Positions 33,715 to 42,733 of a stretch of 64,000 nt of DNA are shown here, piece after piece. The notes under the pieces were generated by a model. It searched no databases. It worked only from the letters and a program-made list of their open reading frames with translations, and was not told where the DNA came from. The first letter of the stretch is position 1; the number at the start of each line of letters is the position of its first letter. The DNA comes from Desertibaculum subflavum (GTDB lineage Bacteria; Pseudomonadota; Alphaproteobacteria; Ferrovibrionales; Ferrovibrionaceae): NCBI GenBank assembly GCA_003576705.1, contig QOZS01000030.1:1-64000 (forward strand). Reading direction: 5' to 3'. The translations under genes and the position numbers were made by a program.

Positions 33715-34662
33715 TCAGACGGCATCGGTGCCGTAATAGAGCATCACCGTATGGCGGGCCTCGGCGAAGAACAGCCAGCGTTCGACCAGCAGGCCGCCCA
33801 GCATGGTTACCGCCGCCAGGATCGCCGCCAGGGCGGCGATCCAGCCGCTGGCGGCCAGCGCCAAAGCCACGAATGCCGCCGGCAGGGCGAAGCCGTAGAT
33901 CAGCGCGATCCGGCGCAGCTTGCCGGCATGCTTGCGGGCGATGCGGAAGCCCATCTCCTTCAGCAGGTAGTTCTCTTCCGTATGCGGCGGGTCGAGCGGG
34001 CGCACCTTGCCGATGGCGCCGAGGCCGGTTGCCGTTTCTGCCGTCGCGGCCGGATGTGCGCGGTCGATATGCCGCCAGTAGCCGAGCTTCACTGCCACCG
34101 CGACCACGGCGAAGACGAGCGTCGCATAGCCGCCCGGCGGCGCCACATAGCCGAAGCCGCGCAGGCAGGCATAAGCGATCGCCGCGCCGCTCATCAGCGC
34201 GAACAGCAGGTGCGCCACTGGCGTCCAGGCGTTGTGCCAGCGCGGCACCGGCTTGAGGCTCGCATAGATCATCGCGGTCACCCACACGGTGAGCGGGCAG
34301 AGCACCACCAGGATGCCGGCGACAACGCGCCACCAGGGCGCGGCGCGGTCCTCGCCGAACCAGCCCGCGGCGAGTGCGAGGCCGAACGGCATCACGGCAG
34401 CCATCAGCACGCCCTCGCGCGATAGCCAGGACGACCGCCATTGGCTGAAGGCGCGCCAGGCCCGCTCCGGCCGGCCGAGATGGAAGCCGGAGGAGAGCGC
34501 GCCGGCGCCGATCAGCGCCAGTGCGATCAGTGCCGTGCTGGCGCCGAACAGATCCGTCCCCGGTACATGGCCGGCCAGGATCATGACGCTGAGCAGGAAC
34601 AGCAGGCCAAGCCCCGCGCCGGACAGCACGGTGAAGAAGATGACGGAATAGGCGGGATGCAT
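33715..34662 (-). CDS. DmsC/SoeC-like membrane anchor subunit
   Basis: This 315-residue protein has about eight hydrophobic helices and matches the DmsC family that holds a molybdoenzyme on the inner membrane and exchanges electrons with quinone. Recognisable parts include the first helix (Y-S-V-I-F-F-T-V-L-S-G-A-G-L-G) and H-L-G-R-P-E-R-A-W-R-A. It is the last gene of the operon, 30 bp after the iron-sulfur subunit. Length (315) and order A-B-C match SoeC. Confidence 0.85.
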   Translation of the reverse strand: MHPAYSVIFFTVLSGAGLGLLFLLSVMILAGHVPGTDLFGASTALIALALIGAGALSSGFHLGRPERAWRAFSQWRSSWLSREGVLMAAVMPFGLALAAGWFGEDRAAPWWRVVAGILVVLCPLTVWVTAMIYASLKPVPRWHNAWTPVAHLLFALMSGAAIAYACLRGFGYVAPPGGYATLVFAVVAVAVKLGYWRHIDRAHPAATAETATGLGAIGKVRPLDPPHTEENYLLKEMGFRIARKHAGKLRRIALIYGFALPAAFVALALAASGWIAALAAILAAVTMLGGLLVERWLFFAEARHTVMLYYGTDAV

Positions 34663-34692
34663 GGGGTTACAGCTCCCGCGCCGAAAGCTCGT

Positions 34693-35430
34693 TCATCGCG
34701 ACAGCACCCGGTCGACCCATTTGAGGAAGCGGCTCTCGATCGAGGCGGGGGCAGGCTCAGGTGCGGCTGAGCAACTTGGCGCGCTCGTCTTGCGCCGCGG
34801 CGGCAGGTACTTGTTGGTGGGCTGGTAGCCCATCTCCGGCATCAGGTCGAAGCCGCCGCGCGCCGCCACCAGCTGCGAGACCTTGGACGAAGCATCGCCG
34901 AGATCGCCGAAATGCCGCGCGCCGGCCGGGCAGGTCGAGACACAGGCCGGAATGCGCTCGGCCTCCGGGATCGTCTCGTTGTAGATGCGGTCGACGCAGA
35001 GCGTGCATTTCTTCATCACCCCGGCATCGTCGTCGAACTCGCGCGCGCCGTAGGGGCAGGCCCAGGAGCAGAGCTTGCAGCCGATGCACTTGTCCTCGTC
35101 GACCAGCACGATGCCGTCGCTCGCGCGCTTGTAGGAGGCGCCGGTCGGGCAGACGGTGACGCAGGCCGGCGTTTCGCAATGCAGGCAGGAGCGCGGGAAG
35201 TGCACTGTGCGGCCCTCCGTGCCCTCGCCGGCCTCGAAGGAATGCACCCGGTTGAACCAGACGCCATGCGGTGCTGCGCCATAGGGGTCGTGATCGGGCA
35301 GCGGCCCCGCGATGCCGCCGGAATTCCATTCCTTGCAGGCGACCGCGCAGGCATGACAGCCGACGCAAGTATCGAGGTCGATGACCAGGCCAAGTTTCTT
35401 GGCGCTTTCTCCCTTCGGCAGATCGGTCAT
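34693..35430 (-). CDS. four-cluster ferredoxin subunit (DmsB/SoeB-like)
   Basis: The 245-residue electron-transfer subunit carries four cysteine groups: C-V-G-C-H-A-C near residue 22, C-L-H-C then C-x-x-x-C-P, C-I-G-C-K-L-C-S-W-A-C-P, and K-K-C-T-L-C then C-V-S-T-C-P. This is the usual DMSO-reductase-family B-subunit layout for four [4Fe-4S] clusters. It shuttles electrons between the molybdenum subunit and the membrane anchor. It overlaps the A subunit gene by four bases (ATGA). Confidence 0.92.
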   Translation of the reverse strand: MTDLPKGESAKKLGLVIDLDTCVGCHACAVACKEWNSGGIAGPLPDHDPYGAAPHGVWFNRVHSFEAGEGTEGRTVHFPRSCLHCETPACVTVCPTGASYKRASDGIVLVDEDKCIGCKLCSWACPYGAREFDDDAGVMKKCTLCVDRIYNETIPEAERIPACVSTCPAGARHFGDLGDASSKVSQLVAARGGFDLMPEMGYQPTNKYLPPRRKTSAPSCSAAPEPAPASIESRFLKWVDRVLSR

Positions 35431-38279
35431 GCGACGCGGAACCTCGCCCCCTGGCGCAGGATGTCCGGCCGCCCGGCCATCCCGTCCGGCGGCCGCAGCG
35501 CCTCGAAATCGCCGCTCGCGTCCGCGATCTCGTCGGCGGCGCATTTCTCGATGCGGACGCGGAGATCGTACCAGGCGGCCTGGCCGGTGATCGGATCGGC
35601 ATTGGCGATCTCCTCGCCGGGCAGGCGCTCGGTGATCAGGTGGTTGAGCAGGAAGCCGCGCACCGCCTCCGGCGCGTCGGGTGCCAGGTTCCAGGCGCCC
35701 TTGCGCTTGCCGATCGCGTTCCAGGTCCACACCGTCATGCCGTTGACGCCCTCCATCGGCCGTGCCTCGGCCTGGATGCGGCCGTGATGGCTGGTCACCC
35801 AGACGCGGTCGCCTTCCTCGATGCCGAGCGAATTGGCGAGCGCGCGCGGCAGGTACAGCTTGTTGTGGCTCAGGATCTGCCGCTGCCAGGCGTTCTGCGA
35901 ATCCCAGGCGTGGTACATGATCATCGGCCGCTGCGTCACCGCATGCAGCGGGAACTCGCTCTCGCTCACGCGTGCGCCCTCGAAGGGCGCGTACCAGATC
36001 GGCAACGGATCGAAGGCGCTCGTGATCCGCGCGCGCAGCCGGTCCGGCGGCTGGCGCGTGCCATGCCCCTCGGCGGCGAGGCGGAAGCGCTGCAGCGGCT
36101 CCGAATAAAGCTGCATGACGATCGGCTCCGCCTTGTCGAGGAAGCCCATCGCCACCGCGTAGTCGAGATAGGCCTTGTTGGCGTGCTTGAAATAGCGCGC
36201 CTCCTTCGGGATCTCGTCCTTCCAGAAGCAGCCATTGGCGATATAGGCCTCGATCTGGTGCGGGTTCGGCGCGCCCTTGCCGGATGTCCTGCCGTTGGCG
36301 CCGCGGAACCCGGCCAGCATGCCGACACCCGGCCGGCGCTCGTGCCGCGCCATGTAATCGGGGAAGCCGCCGGGATAGAGCGCGCTGCCGTCCTGCGCCG
36401 CGAGGCCCGGCAGGCCGAGGCGCGCGCCCAGATCGATCAGCACGTCCTGGAACGGCCGCACGTCGCGGTCCGGCGTCAGGATCGGCTGGCGGATCGAATC
36501 CGCCGGGCCGTCGGCATCCGAGATCGGCCGGTCGAGCAGCGAGATGCAGTCGTGCCGCTCCAGATAGGTCGTGTCCGGCAGCACCAGATCGGCATAGGGC
36601 ACCATCTCGGAGAAGAAGGCGTCCGAATAGATGATGCGCGGGATGCGGTACTCGCCGGTGCCTTCGTCCTTCGCCGTCAGCATGGCGATGGTCTCCGGCA
36701 CGTTCATCGACGAGTTCCAGCTCATATTCGCCATGAACATCATCAACGTGTCGATCGGGTAGGGCTTGCCCTCGAAGGCCTGGCGGATCACCAGATGCAT
36801 GGCGCCGTGCGCGGCGAGCGGCGCCTCCCACGAGAACGCCTTGTCGATGCGCAAAGGCTCGCCGTCGGCGTCGACCAGCAGATGCTCCGGCCCCATCGGG
36901 AAGCCGAGCGGCGGGCCCTTCAAGGTGTCGCCGGCCAGCACCGGCCCGGCCGGCGGCGGTCCCGGCGGGCAGGGCTTGGGGAAGGGCGGCTTGAAGCGGA
37001 AGCTGCCGGGCGCATCGACGGCGCCGAGCAGCATCTGCAGCACGTGCAGCGCGCGGCAGGTCTGGAAGCCGTTGGAATGCGCCGAGATGCCGCGCATGGC
37101 ATGGAAGCTGACCGGCCGGCCGATCATCTTCTCGTGCCGCCGGCCGGCCCAATCGGTCCAGGGCTGGTCGATGACGACGGGCTCCTCGAAGGCGACGCGC
37201 GCCAGCTCGGCGGCCAGCGCGCGGATGGTCGCCGCCGGCACGCCGCATTGTTCGGCGACGGCCTCCGGCGCATAGGCATCGTCCATGTATTTGCGCGCCA
37301 GCAGCTCGAAGACCGGCACCGCCTTGCGGCCGTCCGGCAGCACGCGCTCGCCGATCAGCGCCGGCACGATGTCGGGCAGCAGGGCGTCGACCACGGCGCC
37401 GGCGTGGCGGTCGAAGGCGAGCGGCTTGCCATCGGCGTTGCGCGCGAACAGGCCGTGATCCGCCGCGCCGGGATTCTGCACGACCAGCCAGGGCGCGTTG
37501 GTCACCCGCACCAGGAAGTCGAGATCGATGCGGTCGTTGATCAGCAGTTCGCGGATCAAGGACAGGACCAGCAGCCCGTCGGTGCCCGGCCGGATGCCGA
37601 TCCACTCGTCGGCGATGGCGGAATAGCCGGTCCGAACCGGATTGACCGACACGAATTTCGCGCCATGCGCCTTCAGCTTGCCGAGGCCGATCTTGATCGG
37701 ATTGGAGGCATGATCCTCGGCGACGCCGAACATCACGAACATGCGGGTGCGCTCGAAATCCGGCTCGCCGAATTCCCAGAACGAGCCGCCGATCGAATAG
37801 AGCCCCGCCGCCGCCATGTTGACCGAGCAGAAGCCGCCATGCGCGGCATAGTTCGGCGTGCCGAACATCTGCGCCCACCAGCCGGTCAAGGCCTGGGACT
37901 GATCGCGGCCGGTGAAGAAGGCGAGCCGCTTCGGATCGGTCTCGCGGATGCGGCCGAGCCATTCGGTGGCGAGGCCGAGCGCCTCCTCCCACTCGATCTG
38001 CTTGAACTCGCCCTTGCCGCGCTCGCCGACGCGGAGCAGCGGCTTGGTCAGCTTGGCGGGCGACAGCTGCTTCATGATGCCGGCGGCGCCCTTGCCGCAC
38101 AGCACGCCGCGGTTCACCGGGTGATCCTTGTTGCCCTCGATGTAGCGCAGCTCGCCGCCCTTCAAGTGCACCTTGATGCCGCAGCGGCAGGCGCACATGT
38201 AGCAGGTCGTGGTGCGCACCTCGTCCGAGACCGGCACCGACAACGGAAGCGGCCGGTCCAGGATTTTGTTGTCACGCAA
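35427..38279 (-). CDS. molybdopterin oxidoreductase catalytic subunit (SoeA-like)
   Basis: The 950-residue protein belongs to the DMSO reductase family. An N-terminal [4Fe-4S] site uses C26, C29, C33 and C61. C151 in G-G-F-C-S-V-N is positioned as the molybdenum ligand, placing it with polysulfide/thiosulfate/sulfite enzymes rather than serine-ligated DMSO reductases. There is no twin-arginine signal, so it should be cytoplasmic, as in SoeABC sulfite dehydrogenase. The three subunit lengths (950/245/315) fit SoeA/B/C. Substrate assignment to sulfite is inference from family layout. The operon runs A-B-C on the minus strand. Confidence 0.88.
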   Translation of the reverse strand: MRDNKILDRPLPLSVPVSDEVRTTTCYMCACRCGIKVHLKGGELRYIEGNKDHPVNRGVLCGKGAAGIMKQLSPAKLTKPLLRVGERGKGEFKQIEWEEALGLATEWLGRIRETDPKRLAFFTGRDQSQALTGWWAQMFGTPNYAAHGGFCSVNMAAAGLYSIGGSFWEFGEPDFERTRMFVMFGVAEDHASNPIKIGLGKLKAHGAKFVSVNPVRTGYSAIADEWIGIRPGTDGLLVLSLIRELLINDRIDLDFLVRVTNAPWLVVQNPGAADHGLFARNADGKPLAFDRHAGAVVDALLPDIVPALIGERVLPDGRKAVPVFELLARKYMDDAYAPEAVAEQCGVPAATIRALAAELARVAFEEPVVIDQPWTDWAGRRHEKMIGRPVSFHAMRGISAHSNGFQTCRALHVLQMLLGAVDAPGSFRFKPPFPKPCPPGPPPAGPVLAGDTLKGPPLGFPMGPEHLLVDADGEPLRIDKAFSWEAPLAAHGAMHLVIRQAFEGKPYPIDTLMMFMANMSWNSSMNVPETIAMLTAKDEGTGEYRIPRIIYSDAFFSEMVPYADLVLPDTTYLERHDCISLLDRPISDADGPADSIRQPILTPDRDVRPFQDVLIDLGARLGLPGLAAQDGSALYPGGFPDYMARHERRPGVGMLAGFRGANGRTSGKGAPNPHQIEAYIANGCFWKDEIPKEARYFKHANKAYLDYAVAMGFLDKAEPIVMQLYSEPLQRFRLAAEGHGTRQPPDRLRARITSAFDPLPIWYAPFEGARVSESEFPLHAVTQRPMIMYHAWDSQNAWQRQILSHNKLYLPRALANSLGIEEGDRVWVTSHHGRIQAEARPMEGVNGMTVWTWNAIGKRKGAWNLAPDAPEAVRGFLLNHLITERLPGEEIANADPITGQAAWYDLRVRIEKCAADEIADASGDFEALRPPDGMAGRPDILRQGARFRVA

Positions 38280-38793
38280 CGGCCCTCTCCTCCCCGAACA
38301 GCAGACCCATCACCACCACGTCGTCGTAGTACTCGTCGACCTTGAAGGCGCGGCGCATCACGCCCTCGAACCTGAAGCCGAGCTTCTCGTAGAGCTTGCG
38401 CGCACGCTCGTTGTTGGCATGGACATGCAGCGTGATGCGCTCGAAGCCGCGCGCGCGTGCGGCTTCGAGCGCTGTCTCCAGCAAGCGGCGGCCTATGCCG
38501 CGGTCGCGATAGGGCGGCAGCAGGCCGATTCCCAATATGCCGATATGGCTTTGGGTCGGCCGGTTCGTCTGGCTCAGATCGCACCAGCCGACCACCTCGC
38601 CGCCGTCCAGAACGACGAAGAACGGCAGCCGGTTGGCCAGCATCCATTCGATGTACTGCTTCGTCTCCGCGGGCGGCGGCATGTCGGTGAAGGCGATCCA
38701 GCGCTTCTCCCGTGCCACGGCGCCGACGCACCGGCGGAAGCCCTCCAGGTGCTCCGGCGCGAAGGGAAGAATCGTGATTTCCGACCCATTCAT
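38272..38793 (-). CDS. GNAT family N-acetyltransferase
   Basis: The 173-residue protein has the GNAT acetyl-CoA motif I-G-L-L-P-P-Y-R-D-R-G-I-G-R-R-L-L (around 90-106) and the C-terminal N-N-E-R-A-R-K-L-Y-E-K-L-G-F-R-F-E-G-V. The latter resembles RimJ/RimL- or SpeG-like subgroups acting on protein N-termini or small amines, but the substrate is unknown. Its end overlaps the start of the SoeA-like gene by 8 bp, so it probably shares that operon, upstream of A. Confidence 0.88.
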   Translation of the reverse strand: MNGSEITILPFAPEHLEGFRRCVGAVAREKRWIAFTDMPPPAETKQYIEWMLANRLPFFVVLDGGEVVGWCDLSQTNRPTQSHIGILGIGLLPPYRDRGIGRRLLETALEAARARGFERITLHVHANNERARKLYEKLGFRFEGVMRRAFKVDEYYDDVVVMGLLFGEERAVA

Positions 38794-38832
38794 GACGTCG
38801 ACGCTAACACACTCGGCCCGGTGTGGAACCCG

Positions 38833-40068
38833 TCAGTGGGGCTTTGGCATCTTGAGGCGGAAGGCATAGAGGCTGAGCCCGGCCAGCAGCACCGCGCTGA
38901 CGCAGAAGACGAGCAATGGCTGCACCTGGTAGAGCGCCGAGCCGAGCAGCGGGCCGATGGCAAAGCCGAGCGGCGGGGCGGAGCCCATCACGCCGGCCAG
39001 CCGGCCCTGTTCCTCCGGCCGGACGCTGAGCGAGGCGCCGCTCATCACCCCGGGGGTCAGGAGGCCCAGCGCGCCGCCCATCACCGCATAGCCTGCGAGC
39101 AGCAGCGCGGCATCGCGGCCGGCGATCAGCAGGATCATGGCCGCGAGCCCGAGCGGCAGGCCGATGCGGATCAGCCTGAGCGGCGGCAGGCGCAGGCGGC
39201 GCACGATGAAGATCTGCGCCAGGATCGCCGCGGCGGCCGAAAGCGCCAGCGCGACGCCGACCACGCGCGGTGCCTCCCGCGTGTCGAGGCCGAGCCGATC
39301 CTGCAGGAAGAAGCCGCAGGTCTGCTGCACCATCGCCGCGACGACGAAAGTGGCGAAGGCGAGAATGGCGAAGGGCATGATGCGCGGATCGCGCGGGCTG
39401 ATGCGGCCGACCGCATGCGCGGTCGGCAGGGTCTCGGTCTCCGGCAGCCGGCGCCAGATCACCCCGGTCATCAGCGCCGAGAGCGCGGCGGCGACGAAAA
39501 GCGGCGCCACCAGGTCGACGGTCGCCAGCGCCGCGCCCAGCGCCGGCCCCAATATGGTGCCGATATTCATCGCCGCGCCCAGCATGGCGGAGGCGCCGGT
39601 GCGCTCCTGCGTCGTGGTGGAATCGGCGATATAGGCGCCGGAGCCGGGATGGATCGCCATCGCCAGCATGCCGAACAGCACCCGCGGCACGACCAGCGCC
39701 ATATAGGCGGCGAAGCCGGCGAGGACGCCTTTCAGGCCGAGCTCCAGGCCGAGCGCGAACAGCGCCGTGAAGATCGCATAGGAGAGGTGGCCGAAGATGA
39801 TGACCTTCTTGCGGCCCCAGATGTCGCTGCGCCGGCCCCAGAACGGCGCTGCCAGGAAGGCCATCACCGCCGAGGCGGTGATGACGGATCCGATCTGCGT
39901 CTCGTTCAGTCCCAGCGCCCGCCCGCCCGACGGCAGGATGGCGAACAGCATGGTCTGGCCCATGCCGAACACGACGAGGCCGAGATAGAGCAGCCGGTGC
40001 GCCGCGCGTTTCTGCGCGGCCGGCCAGCTCTGCGCGGCATTGGGACGATGAGCGGGGCGATCGTTCAC
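38833..40068 (-). CDS. MFS transporter, DHA1-like
   Basis: The 411-residue protein has 12 predicted helices. The MFS loop between helices 2 and 3 reads G-R-R-S-D-I-W-G-R-K-K, and the G-x-x-x-G-P-x-x-G-motif of helix 5 (I-L-G-P-A-L-G-A) points to the DHA1 drug:H+ antiporter group (TetA-like). No regulator is adjacent; the substrate is unknown. Confidence 0.85.
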   Translation of the reverse strand: MNDRPAHRPNAAQSWPAAQKRAAHRLLYLGLVVFGMGQTMLFAILPSGGRALGLNETQIGSVITASAVMAFLAAPFWGRRSDIWGRKKVIIFGHLSYAIFTALFALGLELGLKGVLAGFAAYMALVVPRVLFGMLAMAIHPGSGAYIADSTTTQERTGASAMLGAAMNIGTILGPALGAALATVDLVAPLFVAAALSALMTGVIWRRLPETETLPTAHAVGRISPRDPRIMPFAILAFATFVVAAMVQQTCGFFLQDRLGLDTREAPRVVGVALALSAAAAILAQIFIVRRLRLPPLRLIRIGLPLGLAAMILLIAGRDAALLLAGYAVMGGALGLLTPGVMSGASLSVRPEEQGRLAGVMGSAPPLGFAIGPLLGSALYQVQPLLVFCVSAVLLAGLSLYAFRLKMPKPH

Positions 40069-40135
40069 GGGATGCGAAGATGAATGGCGCGAAGCTGATG
40101 ACAGCCTTCACGCATGCGATGCGGGAAAGCTTAGA

Positions 40136-40519
40136 TCAGCGTATCACCTCAACGGTGACGCCAGCATCGAGCCTGGACCAGTTTCGATCCGTGGTCACTG
40201 CCGGCACGCCGCGCTGCCTTGCCAGCGCAAGGCAGGCACGATCACCGAGCGAGAGGCCGAGATGGCGCGTCGATGGCAGCATTCCGCCGACGGTCCTTGC
40301 CTGCGCGAGATCGAACGGAACGATTTCGAGGTCCAGCCGCTGGATGGCGGCCCAGGCCACGTCCTCCGGCACGCCGCGCTGTGTCAGTTTGCCGTGAACC
40401 TCCGCCAAATTGACCGTGCTGATCGCCGAGCGGCCGAGCAACTCGGCAACCCGCGCTTCACCAGGCTCGCGGTGGATCAGGGCCAGGACGGCCGAGGCGT
40501 CGAGGACGTGCTCACTCAC
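40136..40519 (-). CDS. vapC: PIN-domain toxin VapC
   Basis: The 127-residue protein is a PIN-domain ribonuclease. Acidic residues expected to bind Mg2+ are D7 (V-L-D-A-S-A), E40 (N-L-A-E-V), D93 (L-G-D-R-A) and D111 (T-T-D-R-N-W), and all are intact. It overlaps the antitoxin gene by 8 bp with a GTG start, so it is translated from the antitoxin transcript. The target RNA, usually tRNA or rRNA for this family, is not predictable. Confidence 0.93.
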   Translation of the reverse strand: MSEHVLDASAVLALIHREPGEARVAELLGRSAISTVNLAEVHGKLTQRGVPEDVAWAAIQRLDLEIVPFDLAQARTVGGMLPSTRHLGLSLGDRACLALARQRGVPAVTTDRNWSRLDAGVTVEVIR

Positions 40520-40760
40520 GCCTTGCCTCGGCGCGCCGGTCCGCGATCAGCTCATCGGCCAGATCCACATCGGCCGGCAGATATTTGCGTACTTGTTCGA
40601 GCGCGGCTTCCAGGGCCGCACGCCGGCTGGCCAGCCGAACCTGGCCCGCCTCGACCTCCACGAGCAATTCGTCCGGGCCCTCGATACCCAGGGCGCGGCG
40701 CACCGGTGCGGGCAGGACCATCCGCCCGCTGCCGTCGATCTTCACGGAGTGCACTGTCAT
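40512..40760 (-). CDS. vapB: AbrB/MazE-type antitoxin VapB
   Basis: The 82-residue protein has an N-terminal swapped-hairpin DNA-binding domain (D-G-S-G-R-M-V-L-P-A-P-V-R-R-A-L-G-I) followed by a charged helical tail that would wrap VapC. It is transcribed first, with AGGAAC before its ATG, and probably represses its own promoter through the palindrome at 40778-40800. Confidence 0.92.
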   Translation of the reverse strand: MTVHSVKIDGSGRMVLPAPVRRALGIEGPDELLVEVEAGQVRLASRRAALEAALEQVRKYLPADVDLADELIADRRAEARRE

Positions 40761-40777
40761 GGCATGTTCCTACAATA

Positions 40778-40800
40778 TGGCATTTCTACTTTCAATGCCA
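40778..40800. promoter_or_regulatory. inverted repeat upstream of vapBC
   Basis: TGGCATT and AATGCCA form perfect 7-bp arms separated by 9 bp, 18 bp upstream of the vapB ATG and overlapping its likely promoter region. This is the expected place for a VapB/VapBC operator. Binding is inferred from symmetry and position. Confidence 0.5.
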
Positions 40801-40914
40801 TTTCCTTCGTGGCTGCCATAGGCAAGCAGGCTTGTCGAAAAGCTCGGTCGGCTCTGTTCTCGCGGCGGCGCGCATGGCATAACGCGCCGCCGCAAGGGAC
40901 GGGGAGGACGGCCA

Positions 40915-42111
40915 ATGCTACTGGCCCAGCGCATGTCGATGCTCGGGACGGAAAGCGCCTTCGAGGTGCTGGCGCGGGCCAAGGCGCTGGAAGCCAAGGG
41001 CAAATCGGTCATCAACCTCGGCATCGGGCAGCCCGATTTCCCGACCCCGCCGCATATCGTCGAGGCCGGCCGCAAGGCCCTGGCCGACGGTCATCACGGC
41101 TACACCCCGGCGAACGGCATCGCGGAGCTGCGCGAGGCGGTGGCGGCCGACATGGAGCGCCGCCGCGGCGTGAAGATCGATCCGGCCCAGGTGGTCTGCG
41201 TGCCGGGCGGCAAGGTCACCATGGCCTTCGCCATGCTGATGTTCGGCGAGGCCGGCGCGGAGATCATGTATCCGGACCCGGGCTTCCCGATCTATGCCTC
41301 GGTGGTGCGCTTCTCCGGCGCGACGCCGGTGCCCTATCCGCTCTACGAGGCGAACGGCTTCTCCTTCTCGGCCGACGAGGTGCTGGCCAAGATCACGCCG
41401 CGCACCCGGCTGCTGATCGTCAACAGCCCGGCCAACCCGACCGGCGGCGTGGTGCCGAAATCCGAGCTCGACCGGCTGGTCGAGGGCCTGGCGCAGCATC
41501 CGAACGTTGTCGTCATGTCGGACGAGATCTATGCCCGCATGGTCTACGGCAACGCGCCGCATGCGAGCCTTTTGCCCTACGAGGCGATCCGCGACCGGCT
41601 GATCCTGCTCGACGGCTGGTCGAAGACCTATGCCATGACCGGCTGGCGGCTCGGCTGGGGCGTCTGGCCGGGGGCGCTGGCCGAACACGCCACGCGGCTC
41701 TCAATCAACGTGCATTCCTGCGTCAACGCCGCCACCCAATGGGCCGGCGTCGCGGCGCTGAACGGCCCGCAGGATTCGGTCGACAGCATGATGCGGGCCT
41801 TCGGCGAGCGGCGGACGGTGATCGTCGAGGCGCTGAACCGCCTGGCCGGCGTGCGCTGCGTCATGCCGGGCGGCGCCTTCTATGCCTTCCCCAACATCAC
41901 CGGCACCGGCTTCACCGCGCGCGAGCTGCAGGACCGCTGGCTGGAGGAGGCGGGCGTTGCCACTATCGCCGGCACCAGCTTCGGCGAGCAGGGGGAGGGC
42001 TATATCCGGTTCTCCTACGCCAACTCCACCGACAACATTCGTGAGGCGATCCGGCGCATCGAAGGCTGGCTCTCCGCCAACCGCTCGTCTGGCAGGCAGA
42101 AAATTGCCTAA
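40915..42111 (+). CDS. class I PLP-dependent aminotransferase
   Basis: The 398-residue enzyme belongs to the aspartate aminotransferase superfamily. Seen are G-I-G-Q-P-D-F-P-T-P near the N-terminus, N-S-P-A-N-P-T-G-G, S-D-E-I-Y-A-R, and the lysine-bearing D-G-W-S-K-T-Y-A-M-T-G-W-R-L-G-W. Final R-F-S-Y-A-N-S holds the carboxylate-binding arginine. The group includes aspartate/prephenate and other aminotransferases; the amino donor is not certain. It diverges from vapBC. Confidence 0.9.
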   Translation: MLLAQRMSMLGTESAFEVLARAKALEAKGKSVINLGIGQPDFPTPPHIVEAGRKALADGHHGYTPANGIAELREAVAADMERRRGVKIDPAQVVCVPGGKVTMAFAMLMFGEAGAEIMYPDPGFPIYASVVRFSGATPVPYPLYEANGFSFSADEVLAKITPRTRLLIVNSPANPTGGVVPKSELDRLVEGLAQHPNVVVMSDEIYARMVYGNAPHASLLPYEAIRDRLILLDGWSKTYAMTGWRLGWGVWPGALAEHATRLSINVHSCVNAATQWAGVAALNGPQDSVDSMMRAFGERRTVIVEALNRLAGVRCVMPGGAFYAFPNITGTGFTARELQDRWLEEAGVATIAGTSFGEQGEGYIRFSYANSTDNIREAIRRIEGWLSANRSSGRQKIA

Positions 42112-42212
42112 AATATCGCCTGTTCGTCTAAAACATGGGCGAAGAGGGGTGGGGAGCCACGCTCAATTGGGGAGAAGTGCTTGGCCGGACGGGTGGTGCC
42201 AACCCGGGGGCC

Positions 42213-42228
42213 TTGGCATGAACCCTGC
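42213..42228 (+). promoter_or_regulatory. sigma-54 type promoter upstream of glnB
   Basis: TTGGCATGAACCCTGC has the exact GG-N10-GC spacing of a -24/-12 sigma-54 promoter and lies about 60 bp upstream of the glnB start. Expression of glnB (and perhaps glnA) from an NtrC-activated promoter is well known in proteobacteria. Clear NtrC sites could not be defined by eye. Confidence 0.65.
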
Positions 42229-42287
42229 TAACCACAGCGGCACGGCCGTATGCGCAGGCCCGGCGTCGCAGTTCAGGTGACCCAGAG

Positions 42288-42626
42288 ATGAAGAAGATCG
42301 AAGCCATCATCAAGCCATTCAAGCTCGACGAGGTGAAGGAGGCCCTGCACGAGATCGGCCTCCAGGGCATCACTGTGACCGAGGCGAAGGGTTTCGGCCG
42401 CCAGAAGGGCCATACCGAGCTATATCGCGGCGCCGAATACGTGGTCGACTTCCTGCCCAAGGTGAAGATCGAGGTCGTGCTGGAGGACCACCTGGTCGAG
42501 CGCGCGGTGGAGGCGATCCAGAACGCCGCCCGCACCGGCCGCATCGGCGACGGCAAGATCTTCATCTCCACCGTGGAGGAGGTCATCCGCATCCGCACCG
42601 GCGAGAGAGGGGCGCAGGCGATCTAG
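42288..42626 (+). CDS. glnB: nitrogen regulatory protein P-II
   Basis: The 112-residue protein is a canonical PII signal transducer with M-K-K-I-E-A-I-I-K-P-F-K-L, the T-loop R-G-A-E-Y-V-V-D-F with uridylylation site Y51, and the G-D-G-K-I-F-I-S-T-V-E-E-V-I-R-I-R-T-G-E B/C loops. It senses 2-oxoglutarate and ATP/ADP and controls glutamine synthetase adenylylation and NtrB. It lies 107 bp upstream of glnA, the standard alphaproteobacterial order. Confidence 0.97.
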   Translation: MKKIEAIIKPFKLDEVKEALHEIGLQGITVTEAKGFGRQKGHTELYRGAEYVVDFLPKVKIEVVLEDHLVERAVEAIQNAARTGRIGDGKIFISTVEEVIRIRTGERGAQAI

Positions 42627-42733
42627 GCGCACCCTCGACGCGAGCCGCCGGCCTCGCGGGATGATCGCCGGCATATGACTGAGACGATAATCAACCTCAA
42701 CGACACAAACCGACGACGAGCAGGAACCATCCC

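Noticed and set aside
35640..38345. 901-residue plus-strand frame
   Set aside because: It is antisense to the molybdoenzyme catalytic subunit and lacks any recognisable pattern.
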